Positions 17,449 through 26,659 of a stretch of 64,000 bases of DNA are shown here, piece by piece. Positions within the stretch are counted from its first letter, which is position 1, and the number at the start of each line of letters is the position of its first letter. Source of the DNA: Phytophthora colocasiae (taxonomy: Eukaryota > Oomycota > Peronosporomycetes > Peronosporales > Peronosporaceae); NCBI GenBank assembly GCA_018806915.1, contig JAGKQI010000098.1:3534001-3598000 (forward strand), given 5' to 3'. The position numbers and the translations under genes were made by a program. The notes beneath the pieces are model-generated. The model had not been told where the DNA came from, did no database searches, and was given only the letters and a program-made list of their open reading frames with translations.

Positions 17449-20253
17449 TTACGGAGAAGCGGCCCCAGCGGAAGGAGGATTGAACTTGCCGATAAGGCGG
17501 GGAATCCTGGTGGCGGGATGATTGACCGGGTCTTGCCGATACTGGTTACGCCACGGATCCGCCTCGTCACACTCCTCCAGAGCCTCGATCAGGTTCGCCG
17601 GCTCTGGGACGTTCGCGTTGGGATCCGCCAGGTTGGCACGCCGAGAGACCACGCCGGGATACCAACGAACCACATCCACCGACGGAATGGGGAGGTGAAG
17701 GAAGAACGGATCCAGCAGGATGTCGAGATCGAACCACTGATCGCGCATTATGGCGGGGAAGGAGGCGAGGAATTGGCGCCAAGCAGACCCAGCCCGACTC
17801 CGCCGGGCCTTGCGAGCAACGTAATACCGCTGCAGTTCAAGATCCGCATCCTGCATGGCAGAGGTGATCTCGAAGTTGTGGGTGGCCTCCCAAAATGCTT
17901 GACGGTGCCGTTCCTCCAGAATGCGATAGGTGGCGGCCACGGCCGCGAGGGGTGTTCCCTCCCTTTCATGCAGATCGAGGTCGAACGTAAGGGGACCCGG
18001 GTTCGCGAAGTCGTTCCACGGCTCCAGAGCCAGCAGATCAAGCACGTTCACGCCCGTGATCAACTCGTGGAGGTATTCGGTGCCGGGGGTCGGTGCAGGC
18101 CCAGCCTGTATCTGGGAAGGGAACAGCCAACCCGAAGGGATCAACAACCGTTTACCCAGAGAATTGGCAATCAGACCCACGATCGAATACTGCCCGATCA
18201 ACTGCGGATCCCACGGTACGATGTCAGCGGCCGCGAAGGTGCGCTGCCGATCGTACCCTGGAATGAAAGAGGCGACCGGGAACAAGGGTGGTCGGAGCCC
18301 GGGGGGCGAGGAACCGCCGGGAGGAGGTGACGGCGGTGACGGGGAACCCAGAGGTGATCCTGGAGACGGCGGACCTGATCCATCTGGAGATGGGCTTGAG
18401 CCGTCCGGAGACCCCGATCCACGGGTGCCAGAAGGTCCGGCTCTCGGAACCTGACCGGACTCGCGCCGGTGCGTCGAGATAGACCGTTGGCGGCCCATGT
18501 GTAGAGTCTCGTCCTCCTCGGAGTCCTCCGCCTCGTTGGAACGTTCCGATTCGGCTTCAGAACTAGTTCCATTGCTGAGTTCTGGACTTTCGTCCTCTTC
18601 GGACGGCGATGAGAATGGGTGCTGGGGATCGTAGTCGGAGTCTTCCTCGTCCTCATCCGGCGAATCACCCTCGGCGGGGAGCGATCCGGACTGATCCGTA
18701 GGCGCTGGGGTCGGATCAGGGGCTGGAGTGTCGGTTTCCTCCCCTCCGGCTTGCCCAGAAGCTTGATCCGCCAACAGATCCAGCGGGCTCGCCGTTGATC
18801 CTGCCGGGGTCGGGACCACCGTGGGTGTGACAGGCTGGGTTGACCCGGGAACTTCGGTAGCTGCAGGTTTTAGATCACGGGGAGCTGAGGTGCTCCGAGC
18901 CGGACGCTTGCGTGAGGAAGGAGGAACGGCCGGGGAAGCGGAGGCGCTTCGAGATCTTTTGGTGGCACGAGCCGCCCGTCGATCCGCGATCCACGAGGAC
19001 AACCGAGCAGAGGAATCCTCGGCGTGGTGCAGCTGTTGTTCGGCTTCGGCATAATCAGCGTCCAGCTCTTGGTGAGCCTGTCGGAGCTCCGCGTTCTGTC
19101 GCTGGAGTTGGTCGAGTTCCTGTGTCGCCGCATCCCGGGCGGAACGAGCCACGTCAAGGTCTGCGAGGGCAGACAAACGATCTTGGGTGGCATCGTCCAG
19201 GTCGACCTGGATTCGATCACGGTCTACCGTTACTCGATCGAGATCTTGCATTGCCTGATCCCGGTCGAGGCGGGCCTGATCCAGGTCTGCGACGGCCTGA
19301 TCCCGCTCGGCAATGGCGGCACGATGCTGGACGGAAAGCTGGTCCCGGTCGTGCTGGATTATTTCCAGATTTCCCAAGGCGTCTGCCAGATCTTGCTCCA
19401 GGCTGGATACGGCGGCGGCATCGGCGGTTGCACCCAGAGGCGGAGCGCGAGAATCCGGGGCGGATACGTCCTCCAAGGCGAGGTGTGCCCGAGCCAGTTC
19501 AACCTGGTGATCCTCTGCCTCGCGTTCCAGATACGCGACTTCGGTACGAGCGGCGAGCAACTCCGCTTGGGCCCGCGTCAACTCCAACCTCAACCGAGCT
19601 TCCTCTGCCGTCGGGCGAGTCTGATCAGCAGGCATGGCCATAGCCGCTTGTGGACCTTGGGAGGAATCGTTCCTCTGCCAGCGATCAAGGCTACGCTGAG
19701 TGAGGGTCAGGTCATGACGCACGGCGGCGAGCTCCCGTTCGCGATCCTGAAGCTCATCCCGGAGTTCAATCTCCGTCTCCCCGGCTATGCGAAGTTCGGC
19801 CAGCCGGAAGTCGAGATCCTCGAGCGCAGAGTCTAGCCGCGCCTGGATCCGGGCCAGTCGCTGCTCAGACTCCCGTCGTTCGGCGTCGTGCTGGGCCCGC
19901 TGATCCTGCAAGGCGGCGATCGCGTCCCCACCGATAGCATCTCCGGTTCCCGATCGCAGATGAGCGATTTCGGCGTTCAGCCGCAAAATCTCCTCCGCTT
20001 GGTCGTCCCGGAAGCGCTCCATATCCTCCATGTCGGATCGCAACCGGCGAACGGTGTCGTCCAGGTGGTCCCGATCGCGACTCAAGGTCTCGCGTATCCG
20101 TTGGCTATGGACCAGCCTCGCTTGCAAGGTGACCAGCTCAGGGTTTACCCCGGGGGTTGAGAAGCGGGAGGCCGTGGATCGGGCGGATCGGATCGAGTGC
20201 TCGCTCGAGGGCGTTCTCGGCGTCAAGGGGGGCGAGGAAGGCGGATCGGACAT
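17449..20253 (-). CDS. Antisense ORF of Gypsy-2, 934 aa, coiled-coil protein of unknown function
   Basis: A single uninterrupted - strand frame opposite to gag-pol, between the pol stop and the 3' LTR. I choose ATG 20253 (MSDPPSSPPLTPRTPSS). The open frame extends 28 codons further, but has no ATG there, and a promoter-like motif lies at 20304-20324. Residues about 40-420 are a long heptad-rich coiled coil with degenerate Asp/Leu/Arg repeats (RDQAVADLDQARLDRDQAMQ). Residues about 420-690 are Ser/Pro/Glu-rich and disordered, with a Lys/Arg patch (KRSRSASASP, about 440) that could be nuclear. Residues about 690-934 look globular (FIPGYDRQRTFAAADIVPWD, ADPWRNQYRQDPVNHPATRI). No enzyme motif is recognised. 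Additional antisense ORFs at this position are known from plant Tat/Ogre elements; this one seems unrelated in sequence, which is inference. Confidence 0.8.
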   Translation of the reverse strand: MSDPPSSPPLTPRTPSSEHSIRSARSTASRFSTPGVNPELVTLQARLVHSQRIRETLSRDRDHLDDTVRRLRSDMEDMERFRDDQAEEILRLNAEIAHLRSGTGDAIGGDAIAALQDQRAQHDAERRESEQRLARIQARLDSALEDLDFRLAELRIAGETEIELRDELQDRERELAAVRHDLTLTQRSLDRWQRNDSSQGPQAAMAMPADQTRPTAEEARLRLELTRAQAELLAARTEVAYLEREAEDHQVELARAHLALEDVSAPDSRAPPLGATADAAAVSSLEQDLADALGNLEIIQHDRDQLSVQHRAAIAERDQAVADLDQARLDRDQAMQDLDRVTVDRDRIQVDLDDATQDRLSALADLDVARSARDAATQELDQLQRQNAELRQAHQELDADYAEAEQQLHHAEDSSARLSSWIADRRAARATKRSRSASASPAVPPSSRKRPARSTSAPRDLKPAATEVPGSTQPVTPTVVPTPAGSTASPLDLLADQASGQAGGEETDTPAPDPTPAPTDQSGSLPAEGDSPDEDEEDSDYDPQHPFSSPSEEDESPELSNGTSSEAESERSNEAEDSEEDETLHMGRQRSISTHRRESGQVPRAGPSGTRGSGSPDGSSPSPDGSGPPSPGSPLGSPSPPSPPPGGSSPPGLRPPLFPVASFIPGYDRQRTFAAADIVPWDPQLIGQYSIVGLIANSLGKRLLIPSGWLFPSQIQAGPAPTPGTEYLHELITGVNVLDLLALEPWNDFANPGPLTFDLDLHEREGTPLAAVAATYRILEERHRQAFWEATHNFEITSAMQDADLELQRYYVARKARRSRAGSAWRQFLASFPAIMRDQWFDLDILLDPFFLHLPIPSVDVVRWYPGVVSRRANLADPNANVPEPANLIEALEECDEADPWRNQYRQDPVNHPATRIPRLIGKFNPPSAGAASP

Positions 20254-20303
20254 TTCGAGAGAGTGGTGGCGCTTGAACGACTTGTGTTCCAGGTGGTGAA
20301 TGT

Positions 20304-20324
20304 GGAAATAAACCCGAAGTGAGC
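20304..20324 (-). promoter_or_regulatory. Inr/FPR-like promoter of the Gypsy-2 antisense ORF
   Basis: On the - strand, GCTCACTTCGGG is followed by TTTATTTCC. The Inr part (TCACTTC) fits YCAYTYY exactly; the FPR part (TATTTCC) fits MWTTTNC at six of seven positions. The predicted start is about 65 bases upstream of ATG 20253, inside the element and outside the LTR. Confidence 0.5.
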
Positions 20325-20356
20325 TGCGGCAGCTCAACTTACGTGCTGGGGGCGGA

Positions 20357-21776
20357 TGTGGTGAAGCGGACGAAAAAATTTTCCCGGAGAGGCGATGTCA
20401 GCCACGAACCCGAATAGAGTCGGAACGAGCGACAGGGGGGACCTGTGATCGCCAGATCTGGGTCGAATCAGACGAAGGTACGATGGGTCCCGCCGGGAAC
20501 AGGCAACGGAGACACCGGCGAAGAAGCAGGTGGAGCGGTGTTCGTGGGTGATCCGAACCCTGCCGTGGTGTTCGTGGGTGATCCGAATCCTGCCGGAGGA
20601 AGAATGGGGAAATCAAGGATGTTCTCGCGCGATCAACGATGACGGGGCCCCAAGCGAGCATGATCAGCTTACCCTGGCGCCCCGAAGCCTCTAACAGCAC
20701 GATCCAACTTCTCCGGGCGGCGACGAAGCAAGATCACGCAAGATCGCGCAATGATCCTCTCCCGTATAAGTACGAGATCAGCTCCGGATCAAGGTCAACC
20801 CCAGGCGCGACGCAGACTCTTCTTGTGGCCTGATCCGGATTCTTTGAAGGATCACCAAGCGGGATCAGGCAGCGATCAAGCTTCGGTTAAGTGCGAGATC
20901 AAGCCTCGGTTAAGTGCGAGATCAAGCTTCGGTTAAGTGCGAGATCAAGCTTCGGTTAAGTGCGAGATCAAGCTTCGGTTAAGTACGAGATCAAGCTTCG
21001 GTTAAGTGCGAGATCAAGCTTCGTTTAAGTACGGAATCGGCTCAAGATCAGGGTTAGGGGAATCAAGCTAGGGATCAGCTCTGTAGCCAGTGTCGTGTGA
21101 TCGTAGGATAGTAAATCAGGATGGGATTAGTAGGCATAGGAATAACCATAAAGAGACTCGAATTTGCCCTGAACCACACAAGTGCCTTCGCTACGCCTGG
21201 AACCGGGAACTACATTGGCCCTACAAGCGTCAAGAAGGTAAGGATACGTGACCTAGTATAGCGGTTAAGTCTGGATAATATATTGGCCAGCTTTGCCCTA
21301 TCTAGTGATCTGTCCTTTAAGTGCAAACCCCGGACCGGAAGGAATTGGTTGTTTGGCCTGACGATCCCGTCGAATCTCGCCCCCTCAAGACCCCCGCTAT
21401 CGGAAGCGGCAAGCAACGTAAAGGAAGGGACCGAATCCCTAATACTGGACTATTGGAAGACCTGGATCAAGAACCAGGCACCCGGATCAAGGCTCGAGAA
21501 CTCGCCTACGACCGGGATCACGTACTTAGAGGTGGAGTGAAGAACTTCCACGCTACCTCAAACCCCTGCGTCACGCAAGACTTTCTTCCGACCTACAAGA
21601 CATCTTCAGAAGTCACCTGGAAGAGCGTAACCCGCCTACCGACGGGTACACAAGGTGAATACTACACACAGCTAGATCACGGATCATCGGGGGACCCCCT
21701 CCGTTAGTCGGTGTCTGGGCGCAAGTGGTGATCGGGACCTGCCCTAACGAGATTTTGGCAGATCCGCCCCACCACA
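20357..21776 (+). repeat. Gypsy-2 3' LTR (1420 bp)
   Basis: Differs from the 5' LTR by one A in a poly-A run, a 30-bp tandem duplication (about 20538-20597), two fewer 23-bp units, and substitutions at about 20712, 20749 and 20874. The indels sum exactly to the 17-bp length difference (46 - 30 + 1). Confidence 0.95.
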
Positions 21777-23995
21777 ATATCTCCACCCCAATTTGCATCA
21801 CAAAATGCGGCAACACCGCATGCACTGGACTTCGGTCGCTTAAATTTAATTCCTGTGCTGGATGTGCCTTTGAGGTACCGAAGGATGCGGATTCCAGCCT
21901 GCCAATGCTTCTCTCGCGGATTTTCCAGGTAGCGCGACAATGCTCCAACTCCAACGCAAATGTCCGGACGGTTAGCGTTAGCTACGTACAATAGTGAGCC
22001 AATTAACTCTCGGAATGGCTTCATCCCGGTAACAATGGATCCGTCTTGAACGTGCAGATCTTGACCGAGTACGGTTGGGTTACGCACAGGATACGCGTCT
22101 ACTTGACGAAACTTCTCCAACATCCGGTCAATAAATTGCTTTTGGCCCAGCCAAAGCTCCCCCTTCTCCTTGTCATACCTGACCTCCATGCCCAACACGT
22201 AACGTACGTCTCCGAGAGACTTCACAGTGAAATGTTCAGCAAGTTCTCGACGAATAGCCTCCGCGTCCTCCTCGTATTTACATCCAATGAGCAGATCGTC
22301 AACGTACAGGACAAAAAATACTGGAGCATGTCCTGAAAGCTTCACGAAAAGGCAAGTATCAGCTGCACATTGAACGAATCCAGCTTTGTGAAAAACGTCT
22401 CGAATAGTCCGGTACCAAACTGCTGCAGCCTGCTTGAGCCCGTATAGACTTCTGCGTAGTACACATACCATTCCCTTTGGTACTTTCATTCCTGCTGGCG
22501 CTGTCATGTACACGACTTCGTCTAGGTCACCGTTGAGGAATGCCGTCTCAATGTCATACTGCTTCACAAAGTAGTTCAGGCAGCAGCACACAGCAAGAAA
22601 GGTTCGAACAGTGTTCATACTCGCAACCGGCGAATACGTGTCGGTGTAGTCTACTCCAAATGTCTGCAAACACCCCAGGGCCACCAGCCGCGCTTTATAT
22701 CGCACAATAGCGCCATTTTCGTCACGTTTAATGGCAAATACCCACTTGTGTCCAATAACTTTGACTCCATGTGGTTTCCGCACGAGATCCCAGGTATGAT
22801 TGCGAAAGTGAGCTCGCAGCTCCGCTCTCATAGCCTTCTTCCATTCTTCATGCTCAGGGGACTCAATAGCTTCACGATAGCTACGTGGTAACTCGACAGC
22901 CGCCAGTGCGATCTCATATCCATCGTCCACACGCTGCCGCTTGGCATCGGGCTCTCCTTCATCACTGCTTACACCGTCAGATGAAGCCTCAATATTCACT
23001 GTAGCAGGTCCATTTTCGAGTAGTGCGGGAGCATGATACGTCAAGGCCGTCCCACCTGTCGCATTGTAAGGAGCTTGGCTATCTGGTGCGGGTACTTCCA
23101 CAATCGAAGATGAAGTGTCTAGTAAACCACCAGGAACAGGTCTTTGCGTCCGTTGGGGTAATCCACCACTGAGAACCAACTGCTCTCCCCCTCTCGACAA
23201 CGGGACCAAACTTGTTGTTCGAGTCAGACTGGATACTGGTGGTAGCGAATCTGATTCAATCCGAACCTGACGTGGACACGACACAGAGCGAAGTCCATCG
23301 TCATTGGTAGTAACGTGGTGGGGTACGATTGAGTTAGAAGCTTGCTGAGGCACATCATCACCAACCTGATCAACATCCATTTCCTCAGGATTTTCTGTTG
23401 ATTGTTCATCATCAACCTCCATAGTTGTATCAGGAGCTGGTGAAGGCGATGCCGTAGGTGAACTCGATTCTTCGTCGTCAAAGATGCTCCATTGCATCAC
23501 GTGCTCCCGGGTTACTCCATCTAAATACGCGTTGCAATGCGAAGCGGGTGGACGCTCGTTCAGAAGAACCGTACGAGTTGTCACCACGCGTTCCGCCTCC
23601 AAGTCCCAGACGCGGTATGCTTTAGACGTCTCTGAGTATCCCAGAAGGATACAGTGATGTGCCTTGGGGTCCCATTTGGATCGCTTTGACTTGTCCACAT
23701 GCACGAACCCACGTGCCCCGAACACACGAAAGTGTGAAAGTTCTGGTTTCTTGCCGTAAAACGTCTCGAACGGTGATACAGATGGTCGAGCAGTGTTTGG
23801 CAGCCTGTTGATCGTGTAGACTGCTATACGAACTGCTTCTCCCCACCATTCCAAGTCTAGTGCCATGTAGTGCACCATGGATCTGGCCATTTCGACGATG
23901 GTTCGATTCATCCTTTTAGCGAGTCCGTTTTGCTGGGGGCTGTAGGGAGCGCTGGTTTGCTGTACGATACCATGCTCGCTAGAAAACTTGTGAAA
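21777..23995 (-). pseudogene. Copia integrase C-terminus and reverse transcriptase (interrupted)
   Basis: The - strand continues the Copia polyprotein after the TAG at 23996-23998. It opens with the integrase segment SSEHGIVQQTSAPYSPQQNG and LAKRMNRTIVEMARSMVHYM, then a long Ser/Pro-rich linker, then RT with WKKAMRAELRAHFRNHTWDL, IETAFLNGDLDEVVYMT, SLYGLKQAAAVWYRT and catalytic FFVLYVDDLLIGC. RNase H begins AAFCDANWGGDI and is cut by Gypsy-2 at 21776. About 735 codons from the first ATG (23911) to the junction. The stop codon upstream and the insertion both disable it. Confidence 0.9.
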
Positions 23996-25699
23996 CTATT
24001 TGTTGATGTACTCTGTGTCGTTGTCGCTCCGAAGACACAGCAGCCGCTCTCCTGTTTGCTTCTCAACTAGATTCTTGTACTCCACGAAGCTCTTGAATAC
24101 CTGGGCCTTCGATGATAGCAGAAATACATGCACGTATCTGGAGAAATCGTCGATAAAAGTCACAAAAAATCGTGCTCCACCCTTGGAAGTTGACCTCATC
24201 GGTCCCATTACGTCCGAATGTACCAGTTCGAGCAATTTTGTTGTCTTGACAGTGCTTCCTGACTGACGAGCGAATCCTCTCACAGAGAGTTTCCCCATAG
24301 CGCAACCCTCGCATAAATCTTCCTCGATCACTTCGCTGTTCGAAACTAACACACCATTAGCCGTACGCGCCACATTTGACATCCTTGCGGCTGAAATGTG
24401 TCCAAGCCGGGCGTGCCATAATTGCGCGTCTGCCGAGCCCACGGATGCGGCCGCCACTTCATCTTCTTGTGGTTGCTTCGCTTCTTCAGCGACACTCCGC
24501 GCTGGCCATGGAAACAGCTTCCCTTCCTTGCGCACACGCGCGATCAATTTCCCACTGAGGCGAATATCACAGTGGTCCTTCTGGAATAAAACCTCAGCAC
24601 CTTTTGCGACTAAAGCTGCAATTGAAAGAAGCTTCCTGTCCAAACGTGGGACATACAATGCATCCGTCAGTTTCACTGTTTGGAAGTCTTCCATTGCAAA
24701 ACGCACTGAGCCAACACCACAAACTTGCAGTTGTTGCCCGTTTGCCACAGTAACAGTCATTGGGGCGCTCAATTGCCGATATTCACAGAACTCCTCTCGT
24801 GCAAAGCTCATGTGTGAGCTGGCGCCACTGTCAAGCAGCCAACTTGATGCATGCTTGCAATCATTAACTGAAAATACGACTTCACCGGAGTTATCACCAA
24901 AGTCCTTGCGTTGTTGGGGGCAATCGGCACGTTTGTGTCCAAATTCATTGCACTCGAAGCATCTTCCTCTAAAGCGTGATTCCTTCCGTTGTTGGTCACG
25001 CTGCTGACCTCGTCCCCTGCTATGGCGTCCATGACCTCCCTGGTCTCGAGCACCACTACGGTACCCCATGTTATTACGATTGCGACCCTTGTTCGCAAGC
25101 TGCGCAACCGCCTTAAATGCTCCTTCTTGTTTCTCTCGTTTCTTCAAAGTTTCATATTCGCGTCGTAGCATCTCCTTTGCGCCAAGCAGCGTCACCGACC
25201 CATGCGCCTCGATAATTTTAATCATCCCATCATACTCAGCTGGCAAACTCCCCAACAGAATAACTAGTTTCTCGTCTTCCGTCACTGTCTCGCCCACACC
25301 GGTCAGCCTTAGACAGAGGTCCTCAAATTGCATTAAGTGGTCCATTAAGTTTTCACCGGGGGCCATCTCGAAGTCATGTAGCTGCTTACGCAGCTGTACA
25401 CGGTTGTGAAGATTCTTCTGCACGAAGAAAGTCCGTAGCGTCTCCCACGCCTCGCGCGCTGTCGACGCCTCTCTAACCATCGTTTGGTACTTGGGGCTCA
25501 GCAACTGAACCAGAATGCCCAGAGCCTTCATGTCGGAGGTTTCCCACTCTGCCGAGCGTGGCTCCATCGCATTCTCCGACTTGACTTGCACATGACTGAG
25601 GAGGTTCTTGCGCGCTAGCGCCATCCTAGCGTTGAATTTCCACAGGAAGTAGTTATCGTCTTGTAGGACATCGTTCGGGCCGAGCGTTTTTGGGCTCAT
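23996..25699 (-). pseudogene. Copia gag-protease-integrase N-terminal part (premature stop)
   Basis: ATG 25699 (MSPKTLGPNDVLQDDNYFLW) is the first ATG; the frame is open four codons further but without ATG. Gag runs to about residue 200. A zinc knuckle CFECNEFGHKRADC (C-x2-C-x4-H-x4-C) lies near residue 248, the protease site WLLDSGASSHMSF near 286, and the pre-integrase motif HARLGHISAARM ... CEGCAMGKLSVRGF near 430-475. The integrase core starts with LVHSDVMGPM and reaches LRSDNDTEYINK, where a TAG at 23996-23998 ends the frame. The same frame continues directly beyond the stop, so this is a single nonsense change. Confidence 0.9.
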
Positions 25700-25703
25700 A
25701 ACC
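25686..25703 (-). promoter_or_regulatory. Copia primer-binding site of the initiator-tRNA half-molecule type
   Basis: Directly inside the 5' LTR the - strand reads GGTTATGAGCCC. Its complement GGGCTCATAACC is the anticodon stem-loop of a CAU (methionine) tRNA, as expected if the primer is a tRNA-iMet half-molecule, the mechanism known for Drosophila copia. The gag start codon ATG (25699) lies inside this site. Confidence 0.55.
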
Positions 25704-25927
25704 TTAAACAATGTATGTCGATCTCAATCTCAACTTGTTATTGCGATGGTAAAATGGAAAGTGAGCTATATCACTGTACACTACTTCATTGCCTGGTTCG
25801 AACTTCTAGCATCTAGAACCCTGATAAACTCGATCATTCGTTCGCGAAGATTCGACACTACTTGTCATGTACAAGTTGCCTTTGTGTATAGTACACAATC
25901 TGCGACGTGATACGGCAGATGTGTACA
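25704..25927 (-). repeat. Copia 5' LTR
   Basis: Copy of 7029-7253. Its outer end reads TGTACACATCTGCC on the - strand, against TGTTACATCTGCC in the other copy. The promoter motif is at 25748-25766. The inner end lacks the CA seen in the 3' LTR. Confidence 0.88.
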
Positions 25928-26155
25928 ACCTTAACAGGTTGTTTGGTGCTGTTGGGGCTTTAGATAGAGGGATTGCAACCTTGCTCACCCCCTGGTTGCT
26001 TGTCCGTTGACCCGGCTCACCGTTTGAGGCAATTTGCGCGTGGTTTCGAAGTGCTAACGATTTTCTAGCAACGATAGTGTATTTTACAAGACAATTAGAA
26101 CTTTCACTCATGATACGCTGTTCACCCCTCGTTCCAACGCGGGAGCTATGCACTC

Positions 26156-26254
26156 TTAGCCCAAACACTCGTTGAAGGCGTCGTGATCGATCACCTGCTC
26201 GATCGTGAGCCGCTTGAGTGGGTCGATCTCCAGCATACCTGCCACTACTGGAAC
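26156..26254 (-). pseudogene. Ser/Thr kinase C-terminal fragment
   Basis: Thirty-two codons (AGMLEIDPLKRLTIEQVIDH ... stop at 26156) closely match the last part of the intact kinase next to it (AGMLEIDPRKRLTVDQVLEH). Upstream of 26254 the similarity ends and stops appear. This is the tail of a tandem duplicate whose body is lost, between the Copia LTR and the living gene. Confidence 0.75.
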
Positions 26255-26659
26255 CGTGATAGAGTCATGCAGAGGAGCGTTTCGCCTCGAAAACAGTGCT
26301 ATCGTGGTAGTGCAAAACGGCTTCTTACTAAAGGAATTCCCGTTGATATGGCCGAACAATATCGGGTTGCGTCGCACATGTCCTATTGTATTTCGCCCAC
26401 CTTTCCCAGCGCCTTTCCTTCGCCTGTAAGCATGCTGCTGTCCGTCTTCAGCAGCTCAACGTATCGCTGCAGGTAACGTAATGCAAACTGTCAGCAACTT
26501 GGAACATACACATTACTTGTCGACCTGCTGAAAGCCTCGAGCCAGACAAGTTTTCCGAGCATTAGGCTTCATCTGATCGTGCAAGTTTTTTCGTAAAGTT
26601 GCCAGGAAGGTCACAACTACATATTGTACACAATTATGACAACATATACTATCTAGTAT
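26255..26659. other. Spacer, no gene seen
   Basis: About 400 bp between the kinase fragment and the intact kinase. AT-rich near 26600-26650. No ORF with recognisable motifs. Confidence 0.4.

Larger units (their letters stand above)
7724..21776 (+). mobile_element. Gypsy-2: large Ty3/Gypsy retrotransposon with antisense ORF
   Basis: 14,053 bp, inserted into the Copia RNase H region. The LTRs begin TGTGGTG and end CACCACA, a 7-bp terminal inverted repeat. A 4-bp ATAT duplication flanks it (7720-7723, 21777-21780). Gene order is gag, protease-RT-RNase H, second RNase H-integrase-chromodomain, then an antisense ORF, a polypurine tract (GGGGGCGGA, 20348-20356) and the 3' LTR. The two LTRs differ by three indels and, by eye, about three substitutions outside the repeat tract, so the insertion is young. 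The whole element is dense in GATC. Frame slips near 11372 and a stop at 14766 interrupt the coding as read. Confidence 0.95.
7027..25927 (-). mobile_element. Ty1/Copia retrotransposon split by Gypsy-2
   Basis: A - strand Copia element whose 5' LTR is at the right (25704-25927) and 3' LTR at the left (7027-7253). Gag, protease, integrase, RT and RNase H follow in Copia order on the - strand. The body is interrupted between 7723 and 21777 by Gypsy-2. When the insert and one ATAT duplication are set aside, the Copia reading frame is continuous at a GAT-ATC codon pair. A polypurine tract (CTTGAGGGGGAG on the - strand, 7254-7265) lies beside the 3' LTR. The site after the 5' LTR reads GGTTATGAGCCC. 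It also has a premature stop and a frameshift, so it is a dead copy. No target duplication is visible at its outer ends. Confidence 0.92.

Noticed and set aside
17518..18330. 270-codon + frame inside the antisense ORF of Gypsy-2
   Set aside because: GC-rich shadow; the - strand frame is longer, has coiled-coil periodicity and a promoter-like motif.
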